Below, one piece after another: positions 24,809 to 32,027 of a stretch of DNA of 46,223 nucleotides. A program made the position numbers and the translations under genes. Below the pieces are notes generated by a model. That model was not told the DNA's origin. It saw nothing but the letters and a program-made list of their open reading frames with translations, and made no database searches. Source of the stretch: Clostridia bacterium (lineage in GTDB: Bacteria; Bacillota; Clostridia; Saccharofermentanales; Saccharofermentanaceae); contig JAEEIT010000102.1 in the NCBI GenBank assembly GCA_016281535.1, positions 1 through 46,223 of the forward strand, given 5' to 3'. Positions within the stretch are counted from its first letter, which is position 1. Each line of letters starts with the position of its first letter.

Positions 24809-26488
24809 TTACCCTGCGTAGAACAGTCCGGAGAAAAGATCTCCTTCTTCTCCGGCATCGAGGACGTACCTATATTCCCCTTCCGTGAAAGAAAGCGTGA
24901 AAAACCCGCTATCCCAGGGATCCTCGTGAAGGATCTCGAAGTACGCGATATGCTCTTCTATGTCCACAGCAAACAGCCGGACGGTGGTTCCGGCCGGAAT
25001 CGTGGCCTCTGAATTATCGACAGGATCAGTGGCAACGATATCCTTCTTGGTTACGAGCGGAGACCCATAGCGCATGGATATAGGACTCGTGCGCTCGATT
25101 TTCTTCGAGGATGGATCCAGATAATACTCATCGTACCTAAGGCCGGTTCCGATGAATTGGGAAGAATCGGCAAGGGAGATGTATTCCGGCGTATACGGCT
25201 CAGTGAAGAAGAATCCATCGACATGATCCAGATACTCTACGGAGAGATCGCTTCCGATCCGGAACAGGAACTGGAGACTGTAACCATCTTCGATAGTGGT
25301 CCTCACTATGATGTAATAGGTCTCATCCAGATATGCGAGGTACACCTCTTCGAAAAGCCCCTCGAGTTCAGAGACCTGATCTCCGGAGATCGTGGTTGAT
25401 TTGCCGTTAATGTCGAAGGTGATTTCCGCCGGATAATTGTACATATCATCCGGGTAGGTGAATGTGATCTCGTCCGTGACGTTGTCTCCGTCAATATCCC
25501 AGAAGATCTTGTCGTCGGGAGCGGCTTTAAACATGAAGGAATCCGGCGTGGATCCGAAATATACCATATTGAACATGTCTTCGTGTCCGATGGCGGAGAC
25601 CTTCACATTCTGTGAAGAGATATCTGTAGGAATCACCAGTACGATACCGTCGTACGACAGACAGAAGGGGATGGTACCATCCTCGATCTGCGCCAGTACC
25701 TGATCTTTATTGAATGCGAGGTCAGGATCTCCCAGGGTTGCCACATAGTCATGGAGGGCGGCTCTGTCCGTGACGACATCGTCGAAGGAGATCGTCTCCA
25801 CGGTAGGAGCAATATAGTTATATGTTGTTACTGTCGCCTTTGCATTCTCTTCTTCCGATGTTTCCGTGACATAGAAAGACAGGATCAACGAATCGGCACG
25901 GGTAATATCCGTCCTGCTGATGAAGGTCTTATCGTATTCCGGATACTCTCCTTTTGCCACCGACGCAGTGAACTGCTCAACGAGTTCGTCATATTTCGAA
26001 TCATATTTGTCTTCGAGATCGAAGATGATCTCATCCAGAGCACTTTCCAGATCGTAGAGTTCATCCGAATCCGCGAAGAACCAGAAATACTCGTAGTCCA
26101 TGCCCACTCTTACCACCTTACCGTAATACTCGTCGCTGTTGGGATCTTCTACACCATAGGCATAGTATTCACGGTTCATTTCGATATCCAGAGGAAGCAG
26201 TTCATGGTTATAACTGAATGACGTGGGGAGAGGGGAAACGGTCGAAGAGGAAGAGGTATCCTCGCTTGTGGAACTCTCCGATTCCGACGGATCTGTATCT
26301 TCCGTAGGTTTCTCTGTGGTGGAATCGTCGGGTTCAGTCGGATCATCAGTCGGATCTTCTGTCGACTCGGTCTTTTCTGTCTTCGACGTTTTCTTCTTCT
26401 TCTTTTTCGTAGTCTCTTCTTCCTTCGAGCATCCCGCGCAGGCAAGGATGAGTGAGAGGCTGAGAAGTGTGGCGATAAGTTTCTTCAT
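24809..26488 (-). CDS. Lipoprotein of unknown function, downstream of the kinase
   Basis: The product has 559 residues from ATG 26488, which has AGGAGGG upstream. The signal peptide MKKLIATLLSLSLILACAGC ends at the lipidated Cys20. A Lys-rich stretch and a Glu/Ser/Thr/Asp/Pro-rich tether (about residues 25-90) lead to a ~460-residue extracellular part with Asp/Tyr-rich, strand-like sequence and a calcium-site-like DIDGDNVTDEITF (dockerin/FG-GAP-style loop). I do not recognise the whole domain. It follows the Ser/Thr kinase gene by 55 bases on the same strand, so the two are probably co-expressed and may act together at the cell surface. Confidence 0.75.
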   Translation of the reverse strand: MKKLIATLLSLSLILACAGCSKEEETTKKKKKKTSKTEKTESTEDPTDDPTEPDDSTTEKPTEDTDPSESESSTSEDTSSSSTVSPLPTSFSYNHELLPLDIEMNREYYAYGVEDPNSDEYYGKVVRVGMDYEYFWFFADSDELYDLESALDEIIFDLEDKYDSKYDELVEQFTASVAKGEYPEYDKTFISRTDITRADSLILSFYVTETSEEENAKATVTTYNYIAPTVETISFDDVVTDRAALHDYVATLGDPDLAFNKDQVLAQIEDGTIPFCLSYDGIVLVIPTDISSQNVKVSAIGHEDMFNMVYFGSTPDSFMFKAAPDDKIFWDIDGDNVTDEITFTYPDDMYNYPAEITFDINGKSTTISGDQVSELEGLFEEVYLAYLDETYYIIVRTTIEDGYSLQFLFRIGSDLSVEYLDHVDGFFFTEPYTPEYISLADSSQFIGTGLRYDEYYLDPSSKKIERTSPISMRYGSPLVTKKDIVATDPVDNSEATIPAGTTVRLFAVDIEEHIAYFEILHEDPWDSGFFTLSFTEGEYRYVLDAGEEGDLFSGLFYAG

Positions 26489-26543
26489 GTTTTCCCTCCT
26501 GATCATTCGAGATTCGGATCTGATTCCGTGAGTATAATCGAAA

Positions 26544-28934
26544 TCAGAGGCCGAGTTCGTACATTAGCTTCGCAAGATCGATCCGGCCTTTTCCGTCGGA
26601 ATTGGTCGTGCAGGCGATCAGCGTGTTTCCGGCACGTACCGTTATGAAGCGGTAATATCCCTCGCCCATAGAAGAGCCCTCGGCAAAAGCGCCTTCGCAA
26701 GTGATCTTCCAGTCAGTCTGATGTAAGTAACCGGCGAACTGGTCAGCATTATACGCATCCAGCAGCTCCTGATAGGTCGCGTCATAAACGGCGATTGCCA
26801 TCTGTTCGGAATCATAGCGGAAGTAGGAGAACAGCACGACATCGGAGCCTTCCAGTTTATAGATGGTCCATGCTTCTGAAGCGTTATCATCGACTGACTG
26901 TGAAATAACGTATTCACTACTGTCGAAGTGGCTTATGAATTCATCGCTCGATTGTTCCTGTGGCATGGTAAGGTGCATCGATCCGACTGAGGCAAGGTAT
27001 ACATTTTTATATTCTTCCTTCGTAGCACTGTCCCCGTTCGCATCCAGAAGGATCAGGGAAGAGTACGCGTAACCGGTGCTTTTGTCAAGGATGACACGGA
27101 TATAGAGCTCGACGTCGACCCCTTTGTTCTGGCCGGTCATGACGAGATCTGCGTAATTCAGAAGGGATACCATATTCTCTTCCCGTGAGGGGATATTGAC
27201 GTTCTGGAAATTGCCACTGGAAGTGAACGAGTCAATAAATGTATCGACGAACAGAGTGAAGTCGTAATTGGCGGCCTGGTCCGGATCCAGTTCATAGTCG
27301 GAATAGACCATCATGAAATTTTCCGAACTGCCGGAGACGGGGAAGTAATAGTAGACCCCATTATTCTCTTGGGTGTACCACGAATTCGGTATGATGAATG
27401 ACAGATCCTCAACGAAATGAAGAGATGTACCATCTCCGAGATCGATCGGGGTCAGGTGCTGCGGATCATTCTGAAGGAGTGAATCCTTCGATGTGGTAGT
27501 AGTGGCAGGGGTGGTCGATTCTGTCGTGGTCGCCTCTGTTGTGGATTCCGTCGTTGACTCTGTCGTCGTGGTCGGTTCTTCAGTGGTGGTTGTCGTAGTC
27601 TTCTTCGTCTTCTTCGTCGTGGTCTCTTCTTTATCCGAACCGAGGTTCCCGCTGAAATACAGGCCCAGCGGGATGGAGATCCCGGCAAGAAGAACGATGC
27701 CGGCGACGATATAGGTGAGCGGACGCTTCCAGATGCTCTTCTTCGGGCTTGTTGCCGGTGCAGAGACCGGAGCCGGAGAAGACGGGGCGGCAGGCGTACC
27801 GGCTGCCCTAACGGGAGAAGGCGCCGGTCTCGGCGCTTGCGCAGGGGCCGGAGTTTGTACCGGAGCAGAAACCTGTGCCGGAGCTTGTGCCGGAGCAAAC
27901 CCTGGTGCGGTGGCCGGGGCCGCGGCAAGAGGGGCTGGGGCAGGTGCTGCCGGGGCAGAAACCTGTGACTGGTCTTTGCCGGAGATGGCATAGGCGAAAG
28001 ACTTCATGTCCGGGAAACGGCCGGAAGCATGAACGGAGAGTGCCTGCATAAGGGCATCGTTAGCATACTGCGGAATGTCCACGCCAAGGTCGATGGGGGC
28101 AACCAGCGAATCCTCGTGTACGCGCTCGATCGCATCCGGCGGCATAATGCCGGTGAGGATAAGATACATGGTTGCAGCCAGCGCATATTCATCGGACCAG
28201 GGACCCTGGTTGCCGTGCTTCCTGTACTGTTCCTCAGGCGCGAACCCGTGCTTGAGGATGATGGATTTACTCTTATCGTTATCGATGGCGAGACGGGCGG
28301 CGCCGAAATCAAGGAGCCGGGTCGAGCCGTCATTCGTGACGATGATATTATCCGGACTGATGTCGCGATGCAGAAGATTCTGCTTATGCACCGCATCGAG
28401 AGATTTCATGATCGGCAGTAGAAGAGTGAGCGCCTCGTTGAAGGGGAGCTTGCCACCCCGGGCGTTCGTGTACTTCATCAGGTCCTGGCCTTCGATGTAC
28501 TCCATGACGAAATATGCGGTATTGTTCTCGCGGAAGTAGTCGTGTACCGATACGATATTCGGAAGCTTACGGAGCTTGGCCAGGATCCGGGCCTCGTCCA
28601 GAAACCGGGTAGCACCGTTATTATACTTGTCCTGTTCCTCATCGGAACTGACCGTCATCGTGTAGTGGTCAGCGTCCCGGATCGCGATGCCGGACGGGAG
28701 ATATTCTTTCACGGCCACACAGATCTCGAGAGTCATATCGTAGGCAAGATATGTGATGCCGAATCCTCCGACGCCGAGTACACGGCCGGTCAGATAACGT
28801 CCGTTCAGGATCGTTCCGATCGGAAGGGCGATATAAGGATGCTTCGAAGTGGCGCGGTCAAATCCGCAGTGCGGGCAGGGACCGACGCCGTCATATTCCC
28901 GGAAACAGCCATAGCAAAGTTTATTCAAGTCCAT
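26544..28934 (-). CDS. Membrane Ser/Thr protein kinase with zinc ribbon and extracellular domain
   Basis: The product has 796 residues from ATG 28934 (AAGGAAGAAGAG upstream). A zinc ribbon (Cys7, Cys10, Cys20, Cys23) precedes a complete Hanks-type kinase: glycine loop GVGGFGITY, Lys76 in VAVKEYL, LLHRDISPDNIIV, LLDFGAARLA and an FAPEEQY activation end. An Ala/Pro-rich linker, one membrane helix (PLTYIVAGIVLLAGISIPLG), a Thr-rich stalk and a ~270-residue outer domain without PASTA repeats follow. The outer domain resembles PsbP/lipoprotein-type folds (SFIIPNSWY), only weakly. Note the HRD Ile in place of the usual Leu/Val after Asp, still compatible with activity. Substrates unknown; the following lipoprotein is a possible partner. 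Confidence 0.9.
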   Translation of the reverse strand: MDLNKLCYGCFREYDGVGPCPHCGFDRATSKHPYIALPIGTILNGRYLTGRVLGVGGFGITYLAYDMTLEICVAVKEYLPSGIAIRDADHYTMTVSSDEEQDKYNNGATRFLDEARILAKLRKLPNIVSVHDYFRENNTAYFVMEYIEGQDLMKYTNARGGKLPFNEALTLLLPIMKSLDAVHKQNLLHRDISPDNIIVTNDGSTRLLDFGAARLAIDNDKSKSIILKHGFAPEEQYRKHGNQGPWSDEYALAATMYLILTGIMPPDAIERVHEDSLVAPIDLGVDIPQYANDALMQALSVHASGRFPDMKSFAYAISGKDQSQVSAPAAPAPAPLAAAPATAPGFAPAQAPAQVSAPVQTPAPAQAPRPAPSPVRAAGTPAAPSSPAPVSAPATSPKKSIWKRPLTYIVAGIVLLAGISIPLGLYFSGNLGSDKEETTTKKTKKTTTTTTEEPTTTTESTTESTTEATTTESTTPATTTTSKDSLLQNDPQHLTPIDLGDGTSLHFVEDLSFIIPNSWYTQENNGVYYYFPVSGSSENFMMVYSDYELDPDQAANYDFTLFVDTFIDSFTSSGNFQNVNIPSREENMVSLLNYADLVMTGQNKGVDVELYIRVILDKSTGYAYSSLILLDANGDSATKEEYKNVYLASVGSMHLTMPQEQSSDEFISHFDSSEYVISQSVDDNASEAWTIYKLEGSDVVLFSYFRYDSEQMAIAVYDATYQELLDAYNADQFAGYLHQTDWKITCEGAFAEGSSMGEGYYRFITVRAGNTLIACTTNSDGKGRIDLAKLMYELGL

Positions 28935-29041
28935 ATCTTGTCTCTTCTTCCTTGATCGTGAGGTTTTCCCGCTTTTCGGCTCTCTTCTGTGCGCACCTCC
29001 TGAGGTGCCGAAGCAGCCTGAAGTTCCGAGAAACACCTCCT

Positions 29042-29047
29042 ATTATA
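29042..29047 (-). promoter_or_regulatory. Candidate -10 of the kinase promoter
   Basis: On the minus strand a perfect TATAAT stands about 108 bases before the kinase start, with TGGACG 18 bases upstream. The leader contains CACCTCAGGAGGTG, a small palindrome that could hide or mimic a ribosome site. Confidence 0.4.
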
Positions 29048-29123
29048 TAATATTTACATTATATGCGTCCACTGAATCTGCAGGTGGCCGATCAAGCAGG
29101 AGAAGGAAGTGCCGGTCTGTATT

Positions 29124-29963
29124 TCACGCAAGAGTGTCCCGGAAGGCGTCGTAATTGGCGCGAGATAGTGGCGAACAGTATACCGCAAACACGATCTTAT
29201 CAAAGACCGGCGGGAATTCCGCAAGGACCGTCTTATACGCCCTTGCCACGACAGTCGGATCATTCTCGAAAGCCCCACAGCCGAAGGCGCCCAGAACCAG
29301 GATATCGGCACCCTTGGCCGCCGCACAGGTCAGCATATGGATCGCCCGCTTGACGTGATATCCGAAGAGCTCCGCATCATTCATAGATGCGCCGCTTCCG
29401 ACGACCGGTGCATACCGGTTCGACTTATCGCGCAGATCCGGCGCTGCCATCGTGATGACATCTACCGTGACATGGTTCTCCTTCGACATGCGGCGGGGGA
29501 GATCCTCATCGGTCTTGAGGATCACGATGCCCTCTGAATAAATAAGCGAATCGCTGGCTTTCGGTGTATCCAGCTCATAGTGATGCTGATAGTATGCCGA
29601 GACCGTCCGATTGTCGCTGATGACCGGATAGAGCGTCGATGTACGGCATAGGCATTCTTCCTGCGCGCTGCTTCCCTTCGTCACACCCCCGCCGGGATGA
29701 AAAGCATTGGCGAAATTCAGCACTGCGATCTTCGCGTCTTTATTTCCGGACCGCAGCCGCATCGCGGCCTCGAAACACCGCTCCCGCGTCACAGTAACCT
29801 CCATGGCGCCGCGCCTCTCCCTGTTAAATGACGGATACTCGTCTTCGAAGAACACTTTCGAATGCGCCTTCGCCTCTTTCACCGCTTGTGTCAGTTCCGG
29901 ATCCTCCCTGATCCAGCTCATCGTATCTTCGAAAACTTCGATCCTTTCCTCACGTGTGGACAT
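29124..29963 (-). CDS. Bacterial-type poly(ADP-ribose) glycohydrolase-like macrodomain protein (TIGR02452)
   Basis: The product has 279 residues from ATG 29963, with AAGGAGG upstream. It carries the PARG signature GGGVTKGSSAQEE (Gly-Gly-Gly, seven residues, Gln-Glu-Glu), preceded by VLNFANAFHPG and followed by the family segments LCRTSTLYPV, TVDVITMAAPDLR and DILVLGAFGCGAFENDP. In studied members this fold removes ADP-ribose from proteins, the second Glu of the signature being catalytic. In bacteria it may reverse ADP-ribosylation or take part in defence or toxin immunity. It follows the unknown acidic protein by 56 bases on the same strand. No ADP-ribosyltransferase is seen nearby. Confidence 0.88.
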   Translation of the reverse strand: MSTREERIEVFEDTMSWIREDPELTQAVKEAKAHSKVFFEDEYPSFNRERRGAMEVTVTRERCFEAAMRLRSGNKDAKIAVLNFANAFHPGGGVTKGSSAQEECLCRTSTLYPVISDNRTVSAYYQHHYELDTPKASDSLIYSEGIVILKTDEDLPRRMSKENHVTVDVITMAAPDLRDKSNRYAPVVGSGASMNDAELFGYHVKRAIHMLTCAAAKGADILVLGAFGCGAFENDPTVVARAYKTVLAEFPPVFDKIVFAVYCSPLSRANYDAFRDTLA

Positions 29964-30019
29964 ATTCCTGCCTCCTTGCATTTTCCCGATCTGCCAGCCG
30001 CCGGCCGATCCGGGAATAC

Positions 30020-30724
30020 CTACCATCTTCTCTTTTTCTTCTTATCGTCATCCTTCTTGCGGAAGAATGTCTTATACAGAAAATCGATCGCTAAGAAAGC
30101 GCAAATACTGTCCAGCAGTCCGCTCTTCCGGTATCTCGAATCTTCCGAGTAATCAAACTCATCAAATTCATCCTCCTCTTCATCGAAGACGTGCGTATGC
30201 TGCTTCCGGTCGATCTTAACAAGATAATTATGGTCAACGATCTCGTCCAGAGCTTCCAGATCCTCTTCGGAAAGCCGCGTCTTGACCTTCTTAAGCGCCT
30301 GAGTCAGCACGGCCTTATCGGCCATGCCATCCATCTCGATGATCTGGTCAGGCGTGAAGATGACACCTCTTCTAAGAGAGTCGGTGATGACGGATCCCAT
30401 CAGGCCCTTACTGATTCCGAACTCGAGTTCACATATATCCTCATATTGAAAAGCACGATCCCCCTTTTCAATAGCTGTTTCTACAAGGTTTTCGATAATC
30501 GGATCATCCAGGCAGCTGAAGATGTCGGCGATATCTCTCGGAGAGAATACGATCCCGGCCGCATCGGCCTTCCGGATAAGAAGGAGAGCCGCCTTGGAAT
30601 CCAGATACTCACAGACCCCTGCAATCTCGGAAGGGGTGCCGAGGTCTTCGAGTTGATGGATATACTTGAGGACAGTGCTGTCAGCCCATTCATCATACTT
30701 TTCCTGAAACGTTTTCCACTTCAT
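30020..30724 (-). CDS. Hypothetical acidic helical protein with basic tail
   Basis: The product has 234 residues. ATG 30724 is fixed by a perfect AAGGAGGTG ribosome site; longer readings into the intergenic region have none. Residues 1-165 look all-helical, with repeating leucine-rich helices (YIHQLEDLGTPSEIAGVCEY, SPRDIADIFSCLDDP, TPDQIIEMDGMADKAV), somewhat like ARM/HEAT-type arrays. A Glu/Asp cluster (DEEEDEFDEFDYSEDS) follows, then a hydrophobic segment (ICAFLAIDFLYKTFF) and a Lys-rich end (KKDDDKKKKRRW), which could peripherally attach it to the membrane. I do not recognise the family. It heads a unit with the PARG-like gene. Confidence 0.7.
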   Translation of the reverse strand: MKWKTFQEKYDEWADSTVLKYIHQLEDLGTPSEIAGVCEYLDSKAALLLIRKADAAGIVFSPRDIADIFSCLDDPIIENLVETAIEKGDRAFQYEDICELEFGISKGLMGSVITDSLRRGVIFTPDQIIEMDGMADKAVLTQALKKVKTRLSEEDLEALDEIVDHNYLVKIDRKQHTHVFDEEEDEFDEFDYSEDSRYRKSGLLDSICAFLAIDFLYKTFFRKKDDDKKKKRRW

Positions 30725-30805
30725 ATCACGACACCTCCTTGCTTTTGTCTTTCTTACATTCATGATAAATCCATAGCTGTCCAAATTCTAGTACTGATTA
30801 TAATT

Positions 30806-30875
30806 GCAGAAATTTCATGTACGAGCAATTGAGTTGCAAGTAATGTTTGACTTTTTATCTTGCCGATGCTATTGT
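30806..30875 (+). promoter_or_regulatory. Promoter and candidate operator of the HTH regulator gene
   Basis: TTGACT (30847-30852), a 17-base spacer and TATTGT (30870-30875) form a fair promoter. Just upstream are GCAGAAAT (30806-30813) and TTGCAAG (30834-30840), both of which recur in the control region of the following AAA gene (31869-31967). This suggests the regulator controls both genes. Confidence 0.5.
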
Positions 30876-30955
30876 TGAATCGTGCCCGGATCCTTTCGAT
30901 AATAGGGTTTTCAGGTGCGGTTTCTATCTAAGAGTAGTTAGCGAGGTACTCCGCT

Positions 30956-31858
30956 GTGGGTAAGGATAAGAACGAGAAGATCAATATAAATGAATATATT
31001 CAGGCACATGTGCCGGATAAGGCGAGACTTGCCACCCTGCTTAGTGAGGCGAAAGGATCGGAGCGGACGATGGCTGAATTCGCCGCTGCCTGTGGCGTAA
31101 GTGCTTCGACCTTCTCGAGGATCCTGAACTATAAGATGACGCGGCCGCTGGACCGGGATCTGATCGTCCTGATTGCGGAGAACGCGGACAAGCGCTGCTT
31201 CGATGCGCTGGAGCGGCTTCTGCAGGCAAATGGTATGATTTCGCCCGAGAAGCAGAAAGAAGAGGAAGAACACAAGAAGGAATATGGATCTTTCAAGACA
31301 TATGAAGAGCATAAAGATGAAAGAAAGATCATAAAGAATACGCTCATGAATGAACTTCTGTCCCGTGGTATTACGCTTCAGTATCTGCGCGGTTCGGAGT
31401 TCCGGGCAAGAAGGAGAAATCAGACGGATCCGGAATTCGATATCCCTGTTTACAGCGACTACGCATTTGAATGTAACCGGCGGGAAGAGCCGCAGAAAAT
31501 ATGGAGTTTCATTGATGTAGACAGACTTGGACCGTCCTTTACAAAAGTGGTGTCTTTAGGTCGTTTCTTTAGGGATTATGCTACGGTATTCCTGGCTGAT
31601 GAATGGGTACCGGAATCCCTTGCGGCGATGAAGACCTCGTTTATTGTCACGGATAGAAAAGATTTCGATACACTGACAGATTCTCTTTCCAGAAGAAAGT
31701 TCAATACAGAGATGTCCGTGATCCTTTTAGATCTAGAAGAACAGAAGGTCGTCAAGGAGAAGTTCCTACCGATGAAGAACCATGAAGTCCCGGAAAGTGT
31801 CTTCGACTTAGAACTGATAGAAGACGACGAGGACAATTGGGGAAGCGAAGACAAGTAA
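30956..31858 (+). CDS. HTH (XRE-like) transcriptional regulator of the AAA ATPase module
   Basis: The product has 300 residues starting at GTG 30956, with GAGGT eleven bases before it. Residues ~18-75 form a helix-turn-helix (MAEFAAACGVSASTFSRIL) like Cro/C1 repressors. A charged linker (EKQKEEEEHKKEYG) leads to a ~190-residue C-terminal domain I do not recognise (SFIDVDRLGPSFTKVVSLG, TSFIVTDRKDFDTL), ending in an acidic tail. This domain looks enzyme-like or ligand-sensing rather than a plain dimerisation module. The AAA gene follows after 169 bases on the same strand but has its own promoter, which contains motifs shared with the regulator's own upstream region. Confidence 0.75.
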   Translation: MGKDKNEKININEYIQAHVPDKARLATLLSEAKGSERTMAEFAAACGVSASTFSRILNYKMTRPLDRDLIVLIAENADKRCFDALERLLQANGMISPEKQKEEEEHKKEYGSFKTYEEHKDERKIIKNTLMNELLSRGITLQYLRGSEFRARRRNQTDPEFDIPVYSDYAFECNRREEPQKIWSFIDVDRLGPSFTKVVSLGRFFRDYATVFLADEWVPESLAAMKTSFIVTDRKDFDTLTDSLSRRKFNTEMSVILLDLEEQKVVKEKFLPMKNHEVPESVFDLELIEDDEDNWGSEDK

Positions 31859-31868
31859 TCTCATAAAA

Positions 31869-31967
31869 TTGCAAGTTTGTGAAATTAAGTGTTGACAACG
31901 TGCAATTTCTGCGTTAACATACAATCGAACAGCAGAAATCGTGCAAGTTGCGCAAGCGCGGTGCAAG
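31869..31967 (+). promoter_or_regulatory. Repeat-rich promoter of the multi-AAA ATPase gene
   Basis: TTGACA (31892-31897), exactly 17 bases and TAACAT (31915-31920) form a strong promoter. Inverted arms ATTTCTGC (31905-31912) and GCAGAAAT (31932-31939) flank the -10, and the heptamer KKGCAAG or GCGCAAG occurs at 31869-31875, 31941-31947, 31950-31956 and 31961-31967. Binding of a repressor here would block RNA polymerase. The assignment to the upstream HTH protein is inferred from shared motifs. Confidence 0.6.
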
Positions 31968-32027
31968 ACGTCAGCACCGGCTTCATTTCAGATCCACCCA
32001 CTTTTCATCATTTATGGAGGAATTCTT

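Noticed and set aside
28935-29036. N-terminal extension of the Ser/Thr kinase
   Set aside because: The GTG at 29036 overlaps its own purine-rich region and would place 34 unrelated residues before the zinc ribbon; ATG 28934 has a proper ribosome site.
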